Assembly: GCA_958295665.1 (NCBI GenBank)
Contig: OY282558.1
Coordinates: 457,203,995 to 457,267,994, forward strand
Direction of reading: 5' to 3'
Length of the DNA stretch: 64,000 nt
Source of the DNA: Tipula vernalis
Taxonomy: Eukaryota > Arthropoda > Insecta > Diptera > Tipulidae
Translations under genes and position numbers: made by a program
Part shown: one piece after another, positions 1 through 10,370 of the stretch
How the letters are laid out: the number at the start of each line of letters is the position of its first letter
Position numbering within the stretch: the stretch's first letter is position 1
The notes under the pieces: model-generated
The model's database searches: none
What the model was told of the DNA's origin: nothing
What the model saw: the letters and a program-made list of their open reading frames with translations, nothing else

Positions 1-210
1 TAGAAAGTTCGATTCAAAGAAAATCACCTTACTATAGCTCAGCCGATTCAGAGCTGTAAAAATCCAAAATCTGCAATTGTGCTCCGATTGCGGTTTTTGA
101 TACCTCAAATGATAGGTCTCGGGACCTGAAATTGTTATGCCAAACCGCATTAAAATTGGTTGATTATTTCCATACATTTCACAGAAAAATCGATTCGAAG
201 AAAATCACCT

Positions 211-219
211 TACTATATA
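211..219. repeat. Variable TA run at monomer junction (first +2 copy)
   Basis: The normal junction reads TTACTATAGCTC. Here it is TTACTATATAGCTC, a +2 change. The same +2 precedes the A monomers at 218, 1216, 2878, 3544, 8194, 8860 and 9526. A +4 form precedes 27186. A 1-bp loss (ACTATGCTC or AATATGCTC) precedes 27669, 28996, 30142 and 30805. No other indel was needed to tile the window, so this junction is the only slippage site. Confidence 0.9.
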
Positions 220-549
220 GCTCAGCCGATTCAGAGCTGTAAAAATCCAAAATCTGCAATTGTGCTCCGATTGCGGTTCTTGACACCTCAAATGATAGGT
301 CAGGACACCTGTAATTGCTATACCATACATTTCGTAGAAAGTTCGATTCAAAGAAAATCACCTTACTATAGCTCAGCCGATTCAGAGCTGTAAAAATCCA
401 AAATCTGCAATTGTGCTCCGATTGCGGTTTTTGATACCTCAAATGATAGGTCTCGGGACCTGAAATTGTTATGCCAAACCGCATTAAAATTGGTTGATTA
501 TTTCCATACATTTCACAGAAAAATCGATTCGAAGAAAATCACCTTACTA

Positions 550-571
550 TAGCTCAGCCGATTCAGAGCTG
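550..571 (+). promoter_or_regulatory. tRNA D-arm / Pol III A-box-like string (representative)
   Basis: Monomer positions 1-20 read TAGCTCAGCCGATTCAGAGC. This fits the A-box pattern TRGCNNAGYNG for 11 bases and forms a 4-bp D-stem-like GCTC/GAGC. The D-loop lacks the paired G18-G19 of a true tRNA and is two bases longer than common loops. It lies in the 79-bp stretch identical in A and B, so nearly all monomers carry it. No acceptor or anticodon stem is visible, so it is not a tRNA gene. A promoter role is inference; the same bases also form the first inverted repeat, AGCTC/GAGCT. Confidence 0.3.
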
Positions 572-587
572 TAAAAATCCAAAATCT

Positions 588-606
588 GCAATTGTGCTCC
601 GATTGC
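588..606. other. Inverted repeat GCAAT-9-ATTGC (representative)
   Basis: Monomer positions 39-43 (GCAAT) and 53-57 (ATTGC) are perfect reverse complements around a 9-base loop; T-G and C-G pairs could extend the stem to seven. It is identical in A and B. It is 17 bases downstream of the AGCTC/GAGCT inverted repeat at positions 2-21. Confidence 0.7.
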
Positions 607-661
607 GGTTCTTGACACCTCAAATGATAGGTCAGGACACCTGTAATTGCTATACCATACA

Positions 662-678
662 TTTCGTAGAAAGTTCGA
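662..678 (+). promoter_or_regulatory. Partial CENP-B-box-like 17-mer in A monomer (representative)
   Basis: A positions 113-129 read TTTCGTAGAAAGTTCGA. Against the mammalian CENP-B box YTTCGTTGGAARCGGGA, 12 of 17 positions agree, including the essential TTCG and the central A, but only one of four bases of the essential CGGG. In B the same place reads TTTCACAGAAAAATCGA and the TTCG is lost. So the string marks every other monomer. Binding by any CENP-B-like or other pogo-derived protein is not shown. Confidence 0.25.
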
Positions 679-681
679 TTC
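673..681 (+). promoter_or_regulatory. B-box-like string in A monomer (representative)
   Basis: A positions 124-132 read GTTCGATTC, identical to the core of the tRNA T-loop/B-box GTTCGANTC; the flanking bases are A on both sides instead of G and C. It lies about 113 bp after the A-box-like string of the same monomer, longer than in most tRNA genes. In B the homologous bases are AATCGATTC, losing the first GT. A chance match is possible. Confidence 0.25.
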
Positions 682-759
682 AAAGAAAATCACCTTACTA
701 TAGCTCAGCCGATTCAGAGCTGTAAAAATCCAAAATCTGCAATTGTGCTCCGATTGCGG

Positions 760-764
760 TTTTT
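760..764 (+). terminator. T5 run in B monomer (representative), possible Pol III stop
   Basis: B positions 60-64 are five T on the + strand; A has TTCTT here and no T4 anywhere. If Pol III started near an A-monomer A box it would meet its first T run about 60 bases into the next B, giving an RNA of roughly 210 nt. B copies with TTCTAGAT or TTCTTGAT lack the run; copies with GGATTTTG keep four T. Termination is inferred only from the T run. Confidence 0.25.
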
Positions 765-779
765 GATACCTCAAATGAT

Positions 780-793
780 AGGTCTCGGGACCT
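780..793. other. Inverted repeat AGGTC-TCGG-GACCT in B (representative)
   Basis: B positions 80-93 form perfect 5-bp arms around a 4-base loop. The homologous A bases form AGGT-6-ACCT (629-642 in the reference A), so a dyad is kept although four of the intervening bases differ. The A variant AGTTCAGG (18,701, 21,387, 21,719 and 22,051 units) breaks one arm. Confidence 0.7.
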
Positions 794-807
794 GAAATTG
801 TTATGCC

Positions 808-837
808 AAACCGCATTAAAATTGGTTGATTATTTCC
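808..837 (+). repeat. 30-bp block present in B and absent from A (representative)
   Basis: Aligning A with B leaves one gap: a 30-bp segment, starting AAACCGCATT and ending GATTATTTCC, between A positions 107 and 108. Each side of the gap has CC before ATAC or AAAC, so a 2-bp microhomology could have mediated a deletion from B or an insertion into A. The direction cannot be decided from this window. The block is present in every B monomer, with rare point changes such as GGGTAATT for GGTTGATT at about 14,449 and 18,463. Confidence 0.9.
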
Positions 838-1547
838 ATACATTTCACAGAAAAATCGATTCGAAGAAAATCACCTTACTATAGCTCAACCGATTCAGAG
901 CTGTAAAAATCCAAAATCTGCAATTGTGCTCCGATTGCGGTTCTTGACACCTCAAATGATAGGTCAGGACACCTGTAATTGCTATACCATACATTTCGTA
1001 GAAAGTTCGATTCAAAGAAAATCACCTTACTATAGCTCAGCCGATTCAGAGCTGTAAAAATCCAAAATCTGCAATTGTGCTCCGATTGCGGTTTTTGATA
1101 CCTCAAATGATAGGTCTCGGGACCTGAAATTGTTATGCCAAACCGCATTAAAATTGGTTGATTATTTCTATACATTTCACAGAAAAATCGATTCGAAGAA
1201 AATCACCTTACTATATAGCTCAGCCGATTCAGAGCTGTAAAAATCCAAAATCTGCAATTGTGCTCCGATTGCGGTTCTTGACACCTCAAATGATAGGTCA
1301 GGACACCTGTAATTGCTATACCATACATTTCGTAGAAAGTTCGATTCAAAGAAAATCACCTTACTATAGCTCAGCCGATTCAGAGCTGTAAAAATCCAAA
1401 ATCTGCAATTGTGCTCCGATTGCGGTTTTTGATACCTCAAATGATAGGTCTCGGGACCTGTAATTGTTATGCCAAACCGCATTAAAATTGGTTGATTATT
1501 TCCATACATTTCACAGAAAAATCGCTTCGAAGAAAATCACCTTACTA

Positions 1548-3875
1548 TAGCTCAGCCGATTCAGAGCTGTAAAAATCCAAAATCTGCAATTGTGCTCCGA
1601 TTGCGGTTCTTGACACCTCAAATGATAGGTCAGGACACCTGTAATTGCTATACCATACATTTCGTAGAAAGTTCGATTCAAAGAAAATCACCTTACTATA
1701 GCTCAGCCGATTCAGAGCTGTAAAAATCCAAAATCTGCAATTGTGCTCCGATTGCGGTTTTTGATACCTCAAATGATAGGTCTCGGGACCTGCAATTGTT
1801 ATGCCAAACCGCATTAAAATTGGTTGATTATTTCCATACATTTCACAGAAAAATCGATTCGAAGAAAATCACCTTACTATAGCTCAGCCGATTCAGAGCT
1901 GTAAAAATCCAAAATCTGCAATTGTGCTCCGATTGCGGTTCTTGACACCTCAAATGATAGGTCAGGACACCTGTAATTGCTATACCATACATTTCGTAGA
2001 AAGTTCGATTCAAAGAAAATCACCTTACTATAGCTCAGCCGATTCAGAGCTGTAAAAATCCAAAATCTGCAATTGTGCTCCGATTGCGGTTTTTGATACC
2101 TCAAATGATAGGTCTCGGGACCTGAAATTGTTATGCCAAACCGCATTAAAATTGGTTGATTATTTCCATACATTTCACAGAAAAATCGATTCGAAGAAAA
2201 TCACCTTACTATAGCTCAGCCGATTCAGAGCTGTAAAAATCCAAAATCTGCAATTGTGCTCCGATTGCGGTTCTTGACACCTCAAATGATAGGTCAGGAC
2301 ACCTGTAATTGCTATACCATACATTTCGTAGAAAGTTCGATTCAAAGAAAATCACCTTACTATAGCTCAGCCGATTCAGAGCTGTAAAAATCCAAAATCT
2401 GCAATTGTGCTCCGATTGCGGTTTTTGATACCTCAAATGATAGGTCTCGGGACCTGAAATTGTTATGCCAAACCGCATTAAAATTGGTTGATTATTTCCA
2501 TACATTTCACAGAAAAATCGATTCGAAGAAAATCACCTTACTATAGCTCAGCCGATTCAGAGCTGTAAAAATCCAAAATCTGCAATTGTGCTCCGATTGT
2601 GGTTCTTGACACCTCAAATGATAGGTCAGGACACCTGTAATTGCTATACCATACATTTCGTAGAAAGTTCGATTCAAAGAAAATCACCTTACTATAGCTC
2701 AGCCGATTCAGAGCTGTAAAAATCCAAAATCTGCAATTGTGCTCCGATTGCGGTTTTTGATACCTCAAATGATAGGTCTCGGGACCTGAAATTGTTATGC
2801 CAAACCGCATTAAAATTGGTTGATTATTTCCATACATTTCACAGAAAAATCGATTCGAAGAAAATCACCTTACTATATAGCTCAGCCGATTCAGAGCTGT
2901 AAAAATCCAAAATCTGCAATTGTGCTCCGATTGCGGTTCTTGACACCTCAAATGATAGGTCAGGACACCTGTAATTGCTATACCATACATTTCGTAGAAA
3001 GTTCGATTCAAAGAAAATCACCTTACTATAGCTCAGCCGATTCAGAGCTGTAAAAATCCAAAATCTGCAATTGTGCTCCGATTGCGGTTTTTGATACCTC
3101 AAATGATAGGTCTCGGGACCTGAAATTGTTATGCCAAACCGCATTAAAATTGGTTGATTATTTCCATACATTTCACAGAAAAATCGATTCGAAGAAAATC
3201 ACCTTACTATAGCTCAGCCGATTCAGAGCTGTAAAAATCCAAAATCTGCAATTGTGCTCCGATTGTGGTTCTTGATACCTCAAATGATAGGTCAGGACAC
3301 CTGTAATTGCTATACCATACATTTCGTAGAAAGTTCGATTCAAAGAAAATCACCTTACTATAGCTCAGCCGATTCAGAGCTGTAAAAATCCAAAATCTGC
3401 AATTGTGCTCCGATTGCGGTTTTTGATACCTCAAATGATAGGTCTCGGGACCTGAAATTGTTATGCCAAACCGCATTAAAATTGGTTGATTATTTCCATA
3501 CATTTCACAGAAAAATCGATTCGAAGAAAATCACCTTACTATATAGCTCAGCCGATTCAGAGCTGTAAAAATCCAAAATCTGCAATTGTGCTCCGATTGC
3601 GGTTCTTGACACCTCAAATGATAGGTCAGGACACCTGTAATTGCTATACCATACATTTCGTAGAAAGTTCGATTCAAAGAAAATCACCTTACTATAGCTC
3701 AGCCGATTCAGAGCTGTAAAAATCCAAAATCTGCAATTGTGCTCCGATTGCGGTTTTTGATACCTCAAATGATAGGTCTCGGGACCTGAAATTGTTATGC
3801 CAAACCGCATTAAAATTGGTTGATTATTTCCATACATTTCACAGAAAAATCGATTCGAAGAAAATCACCTTACTA
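1548..3875. repeat. Left copy of 5316-bp-spaced segmental duplication
   Basis: Units 1548, 1880, 2212, 2544, 2878, 3210 and 3544 carry the same marker series as units 6864 to 8860: GCAATTG, then two GAAATTG units, GATTGTGG with +2 junction, a plain unit, GATTGTGG with GATACC and +2 junction, and a plain unit. The offset is exactly 5316 bp. Just upstream the series differ (1216 is GTAATTG, 6532 is GCAATTG). Private changes such as GAAATTCACC at about 7335 postdate the copy. Confidence 0.85.
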
Positions 3876-6863
3876 TAGCTCAGCCGATTCAGAGCTGTAA
3901 AAATCCAAAATCTGCAATTGTGCTCCGATTGCGGTTCTTGACACCTCAAATGATAGGTCAGGACACCTGTAATTGCTATACCATACATTTCGTAGAAAGT
4001 TCGATTCAAAGAAAATCACCTTACTATAGCTCAGCCGATTCAGAGCTGTAAAAATCCAAAATCTGCAATTGTGCTCCGATTGCGGTTTTTGATACCTCAA
4101 ATGATAGGTCTCGGGACCTGAAATTGTTATGCCAAACCGCATTAAAATTGGTTGATTATTTCCATACATTTCACAGAAAAATCGATTCGAAGAAAATCAC
4201 CTTACTATAGCTCAGCCGATTCAGAGCTGTAAAAATCCAAAATCTGCAATTGTGCTCCGATTGCGGTTCTTGACACCTCAAATGATAGGTCAGGACACCT
4301 GTAATTGCTATACCATACATTTCGTAGAAAGTTCGATTCAAAGAAAATCACCTTACTATAGCTCAGCCGATTCAGAGCTGTAAAAATCCAAAATCTGCAA
4401 TTGTGCTCCGATTGCGGTTTTTGATACCTCAAATGATAGGTCTCGGGACCTGTAATTGTTATGCCAAACCGCATTAAAATTGGTTGATTATTTCCATACA
4501 TTTCACAGAAAAATCGATTCGAAGAAAATCACCTTACTATAGCTCAGCCGATTCAGAGCTGTAAAAATCCAAAATCTGCAATTGTGCTCCGATTGCGGTT
4601 CTTGACACCTCAAATGATAGGTCAGGACACCTGTAATTGCTATACCATACATTTCGTAGAAAGTTCGATTCAAAGAAAATCACCTTACTATAGCTCAGCC
4701 GATTCAGAGCTGTAAAAATCCAAAATCTGCAATTGTGCTCCGATTGCGGTTTTTGATACCTCAAATGATAGGTCTCGGGACCTGCAATTGTTATGCCAAA
4801 CCGCATTAAAATTGGTTGATTATTTCCATACATTTCACAGAAAAATCGATTCGAAGAAAATCACCTTACTATAGCTCAGCCGATTCAGAGCTGTAAAAAT
4901 CCAAAATCTGCAATTGTGCTCCGATTGCGGTTCTTGACACCTCAAATGATAGGTCAGGACACCTGTAATTGCTATACCATACATTTCGTAGAAAGTTCGA
5001 TTCAAAGAAAATCACCTTACTATAGCTCAGCCGATTCAGAGCTGTAAAAATCCAAAATCTGCAATTGTGCTCCGATTGCGGTTTTTGATACCTCAAATGA
5101 TAGGTCTCGGGACCTGCAATTGTTATGCCAAACCGCATTAAAATTGGTTGATTATTTCCATACATTTCACAGAAAAATCGATTCGAAGAAAATCACCTTA
5201 CTATAGCTCAGCCGATTCAGAGCTGTAAAAATCCAAAATCTGCAATTGTGCTCCGATTGCGGTTCTTGACACCTCAAATGATAGGTCAGGACACCTGTAA
5301 TTGCTATACCATACATTTCGTAGAAAGTTCGATTCAAAGAAAATCACCTTACTATAGCTCAGCCGATTCAGAGCTGTAAAAATCCAAAATCTGCAATTGT
5401 GCTCCGATTGCGGTTTTTGATACCTCAAATGATAGGTCTCGGGACCTGAAATTGTTATGCCAAACCGCATTAAAATTGGTTGATTATTTCCATACATTTC
5501 ACAGAAAAATCGATTCGAAGAAAATCACCTTACTATAGCTCAGCCGATTCAGAGCTGTAAAAATCCAAAATCTGCAATTGTGCTCCGATTGCGGTTCTTG
5601 ACACCTCAAATGATAGGTCAGGACACCTGTAATTGCTATACCATACATTTCGTAGAAAGTTCGATTCAAAGAAAATCACCTTACTATAGCTCAGCCGATT
5701 CAGAGCTGTAAAAATCCAAAATCTGCAATTGTGCTCCGATTGCGGTTTTTGATACCTCAAATGATAGGTCTCGGGACCTGCAATTGTTATGCCAAACCGC
5801 ATTAAAATTGGTTGATTATTTCCATACATTTCACAGAAAAATCGATTCGAAGAAAATCACCTTACTATAGCTCAGCCGATTCAGAGCTGTAAAAATCCAA
5901 AATCTGCAATTGTGCTCCGATTGCGGTTCTTGACACCTCAAATGATAGGTCAGGACACCTGTAATTGCTATACCATACATTTCGTAGAAAGTTCGATTCA
6001 AAGAAAATCACCTTACTATAGCTCAGCCGATTCAGAGCTGTAAAAATCCAAAATCTGCAATTGTGCTCCGATTGCGGTTTTTGATACCTCAAATGATAGG
6101 TCTCGGGACCTGAAATTGTTATGCCAAACCGCATTAAAATTGGTTGATTATTTCCATACATTTCACAGAAAAATCGATTCGAAGAAAATCACCTTACTAT
6201 AGCTCAGCCGATTCAGAGCTGTAAAAATCCAAAATCTGCAATTGTGCTCCGATTGCGGTTCTTGACACCTCAAATGATAGGTCAGGACACCTGTAATTGC
6301 TATACCATACATTTCGTAGAAAGTTCGATTCAAAGAAAATCACCTTACTATAGCTCAGCCGATTCAGAGCTGTAAAAATCCAAAATCTGCAATTGTGCTC
6401 CGATTGCGGTTTTTGATACCTCAAATGATAGGTCTCGGGACCTGTAATTGTTATGCCAAACCGCATTAAAATTGGTTGATTATTTCCATACATTTCACAG
6501 AAAAATCGATTCGAAGAAAATCACCTTACTATAGCTCAGCCGATTCAGAGCTGTAAAAATCCAAAATCTGCAATTGTGCTCCGATTGCGGTTCTTGACAC
6601 CTCAAATGATAGGTCAGGACACCTGTAATTGCTATACCATACATTTCGTAGAAAGTTCGATTCAAAGAAAATCACCTTACTATAGCTCAGCCGATTCAGA
6701 GCTGTAAAAATCCAAAATCTGCAATTGTGCTCCGATTGCGGTTTTTGATACCTCAAATGATAGGTCTCGGGACCTGCAATTGTTATGCCAAACCGCATTA
6801 AAATTGGTTGATTATTTCCATACATTTCACAGAAAAATCGATTCGAAGAAAATCACCTTACTA

Positions 6864-9191
6864 TAGCTCAGCCGATTCAGAGCTGTAAAAATCCAAAATC
6901 TGCAATTGTGCTCCGATTGCGGTTCTTGACACCTCAAATGATAGGTCAGGACACCTGTAATTGCTATACCATACATTTCGTAGAAAGTTCGATTCAAAGA
7001 AAATCACCTTACTATAGCTCAGCCGATTCAGAGCTGTAAAAATCCAAAATCTGCAATTGTGCTCCGATTGCGGTTTTTGATACCTCAAATGATAGGTCTC
7101 GGGACCTGCAATTGTTATGCCAAACCGCATTAAAATTGGTTGATTATTTCCATACATTTCACAGAAAAATCGATTCGAAGAAAATCACCTTACTATAGCT
7201 CAGCCGATTCAGAGCTGTAAAAATCCAAAATCTGCAATTGTGCTCCGATTGCGGTTCTTGACACCTCAAATGATAGGTCAGGACACCTGTAATTGCTATA
7301 CCATACATTTCGTAGAAAGTTCGATTCAAAGAAATTCACCTTACTATAGCTCAGCCGATTCAGAGCTGTAAAAATCCAAAATCTGCAATTGTGCTCCGAT
7401 TGCGGTTTTTGATACCTCAAATGATAGGTCTCGGGACCTGAAATTGTTATGCCAAACCGCATTAAAATTGGTTGATTATTTCCATACATTTCACAGAAAA
7501 ATCGATTCGAAGAAAATCACCTTACTATAGCTCAGCCGATTCAGAGCTGTAAAAATCCAAAATCTGCAATTGTGCTCCGATTGCGGTTCTTGACACCTCA
7601 AATGATAGGTCAGGACACCTGTAATTGCTATACCATACATTTCGTAGAAAGTTCGATTCAAAGAAAATCACCTTACTATAGCTCAGCCGATTCAGAGCTG
7701 TAAAAATCCAAAATCTGCAATTGTGCTCCGATTGCGGTTTTTGATACCTCAAATGATAGGTCTCGGGACCTGAAATTGTTATGCCAAACCGCATTAAAAT
7801 TGGTTGATTATTTCCATACATTTCACAGAAAAATCGATTCGAAGAAAATCACCTTACTATAGCTCAGCCGATTCAGAGCTGTAAAAATCCAAAATCTGCA
7901 ATTGTGCTCCGATTGTGGTTCTTGACACCTCAAATGATAGGTCAGGACACCTGTAATTGCTATACCATACATTTCGTAGAAAGTTCGATTCAAAGAAAAT
8001 CACCTTACTATAGCTCAGCCGATTCAGAGCTGTAAAAATCCAAAATCTGCAATTGTGCTCCGATTGCGGTTTTTGATACCTCAAATGATAGGTCTCGGGA
8101 CCTGAAATTGTTATGCCAAACCGCATTAAAATTGGTTGATTATTTCCATACATTTCACAGAAAAATCGATTCGAAGAAAATCACCTTACTATATAGCTCA
8201 GCCGATTCAGAGCTGTAAAAATCCAAAATCTGCAATTGTGCTCCGATTGCGGTTCTTGACACCTCAAATGATAGGTCAGGACACCTGTAATTGCTATACC
8301 ATACATTTCGTAGAAAGTTCGATTCAAAGAAAATCACCTTACTATAGCTCAGCCGATTCAGAGCTGTAAAAATCCAAAATCTGCAATTGTGCTCCGATTG
8401 CGGTTTTTGATACCTCAAATGATAGGTCTCGGGACCTGAAATTGTTATGCCAAACCGCATTAAAATTGGTTGATTATTTCCATACATTTCACAGAAAAAT
8501 CGATTCGAAGAAAATCACCTTACTATAGCTCAGCCGATTCAGAGCTGTAAAAATCCAAAATCTGCAATTGTGCTCCGATTGTGGTTCTTGATACCTCAAA
8601 TGATAGGTCAGGACACCTGTAATTGCTATACCATACATTTCGTAGAAAGTTCGATTCAAAGAAAATCACCTTACTATAGCTCAGCCGATTCAGAGCTGTA
8701 AAAATCCAAAATCTGCAATTGTGCTCCGATTGCGGTTTTTGATACCTCAAATGATAGGTCTCGGGACCTGAAATTGTTATGCCAAACCGCATTAAAATTG
8801 GTTGATTATTTCCATACATTTCACAGAAAAATCGATTCGAAGAAAATCACCTTACTATATAGCTCAGCCGATTCAGAGCTGTAAAAATCCAAAATCTGCA
8901 ATTGTGCTCCGATTGCGGTTCTTGACACCTCAAATGATAGGTCAGGACACCTGTAATTGCTATACCATACATTTCGTAGAAAGTTCGATTCAAAGAAAAT
9001 CACCTTACTATAGCTCAGCCGATTCAGAGCTGTAAAAATCCAAAATCTGCAATTGTGCTCCGATTGCGGTTTTTGATACCTCAAATGATAGGTCTCGGGA
9101 CCTGAAATTGTTATGCCAAACCGCATTAAAATTGGTTGATTATTTCCATACATTTCACAGAAAAATCGATTCGAAGAAAATCACCTTACTA
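6864..9191. repeat. Right copy of 5316-bp-spaced segmental duplication
   Basis: Matches 1548-3875 unit by unit, including both TA insertions and both GATTGTGG changes. The next unit, 9192, has its own CCGTAC change and a +2 junction not found at the matching left position, so similarity in markers ends there. Confidence 0.85.
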
Positions 9192-9857
9192 TAGCTCAGC
9201 CGATTCAGAGCTGTAAAAATCCAAAATCTGCAATTGTGCTCCGATTGCGGTTCTTGACACCTCAAATGATAGGTCAGGACACCTGTAATTGCTATACCGT
9301 ACATTTCGTAGAAAGTTCGATTCAAAGAAAATCACCTTACTATAGCTCAGCCGATTCAGAGCTGTAAAAATCCAAAATCTGCAATTGTGCTCCGATTGCG
9401 GTTTTTGATACCTCAAATGATAGGTCTCGGGACCTGAAATTGTTATGCCAAACCGCATTAAAATTGGTTGATTATTTCCATACATTTCACAGAAAAATCG
9501 ATTCGAAGAAAATCACCTTACTATATAGCTCAGCCGATTCAGAGCTGTAAAAATCCAAAATCTGCAATTGTGCTCCGATTGCGGTTCTTGACACCTCAAA
9601 TGATAGGTCAGGACACCTGTAATTGCTATACCATACATTTCGTAGAAAGTTCGATTCAAAGAAAATCACCTTACTATAGCTCAGCCGATTCAGAGCTGTA
9701 AAAATCCAAAATCTGCAATTGTGCTCCGATTGCGGTTTTTGATACCTCAAATGATAGGTCTCGGGACCTGAAATTGTTATGCCAAACCGCATTAAAATTG
9801 GTTGATTATTTCCATACATTTCACAGAAAAATCGATTCGAAGAAAATCACCTTACTA

Positions 9858-10370
9858 TAGCTCAGCCGATTCAGAGCTGTAAAAATCCAAAATCTGCAAT
9901 TGTGCTCCGATTGCGGTTCTTGACACCTCAAATGATAGGTCAGGACACCTGTAATTGCTATACCATACATTTCGTAGAAAGTTCGATTCAAAGAAAATCA
10001 CCTTACTATAGCTCAGCCGATTCAGAGCTGTAAAAATCCAAAATCTGCAATTGTGCTCCGATTGCGGTTTTTGATACCTCAAATGATAGGTCTCGGGACC
10101 TGTAATTGTTATGCCAAACCGCATTAAAATTGGTTGATTATTTCCATACATTTCACAGAAAAATCGATTCGAAGAAAATCACCTTACTATAGCTCAGCCG
10201 ATTCAGAGCTGTAAAAATCCAAAATCTGCAATTGTGCTCCGATTGCGGTTTTTGATACCTCAAATGATAGGTCTCGGGACCTGTAATTGTTATGCCAAAC
10301 CGCATTAAAATTGGTTGATTATTTCCATACATTTCACAGAAAAATCGATTCGAAGAAAATCACCTTACTA
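9858..10370. repeat. ABB trimer (type T,T)
   Basis: First trimer in the window; both B copies have GTAATTG. It marks the switch from the uniform dimers of block I. Confidence 0.92.

Larger units (their letters stand above)
550..700 (+). repeat. Representative A monomer (151 bp)
   Basis: Reference copy of the short monomer, GC 59/151. Positions 1-61 and 134-151 are identical to B. Positions 62-133 carry the A-specific bases: C62 and C67 (TTCTTGACACC), CAGGAC around 84-89, T95, C101, A105, and the tail GTAGAAAGTTCGATTCAAAG at 117-136. It lacks the 30-bp block of B between positions 107 and 108. It has no run of four T on the + strand. The 151-bp length is close to a nucleosome core. The same unit recurs 182 times with few changes. 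Confidence 0.97.
701..881 (+). repeat. Representative B monomer (181 bp)
   Basis: Reference copy of the long monomer, GC 68/181. Compared with A it has a T5 run (positions 60-64), TCGGGA in place of the A bases near 85-90, a 30-bp block at 108-137, and the tail ACAGAAAAATCGATTCGAAG with overlapping ClaI (ATCGAT) and BstBI (TTCGAA) palindromes. Position 95 varies among copies as A, T or C (GAAATTG, GTAATTG, GCAATTG) and is the best lineage marker in the array. Position 159 also varies (ATCGATTCG or ATCGGTTCG). Copies right of 45 kb may carry an XbaI site, TCTAGA, where the T run would be. Confidence 0.97.
1..9857. repeat. Block I: pure A-B dimers with TA-insertion lineage
   Basis: From the partial A at 1-34 and a B at 35-217, the block is an unbroken run of A-B dimers with no extra monomer. 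Marker state at B position 95 alternates: mostly GAAATTG, with GTAATTG in units 1216, 4208 and 6200 and GCAATTG in units 1548, 4540, 4872, 5536, 6532 and 6864. GCAATTG is seen nowhere else in the window. Seven +2 TA junctions are confined to this block. A monomers at 2544, 3210, 7860 and 8526 carry GATTGTGG for GATTGCGG. These shared markers reveal internal duplications at 1992 and 5316 bp. No gene is present. Confidence 0.93.

Noticed and set aside
35..107. tRNA gene suggested by TAGCTCAG...GAGC
   Set aside because: Only a D-arm-like piece is present. There is no acceptor pairing, no anticodon arm, no G18-G19 and no T-arm at the right distance.
662..678. Calling the array a functional centromere
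   Set aside because: The CENP-B-like match fails in its CGGG half and no chromatin data are available. Satellite of this type may be centromeric, pericentromeric or elsewhere in heterochromatin.
547..843. A 98-codon open frame on the - strand in nearly every dimer (longer, 110 codons, after a TA insertion), and 76-96-codon frames on the + strand
   Set aside because: They are by-products of a homogeneous repeat. The frame spans an A-B junction, ends at the TAG of the palindromic CTATAG junction, and 332 is not a multiple of three. Changes between copies are often amino-acid-altering (for example at B position 95, three residues), with no sign of coding constraint, start context or domains.
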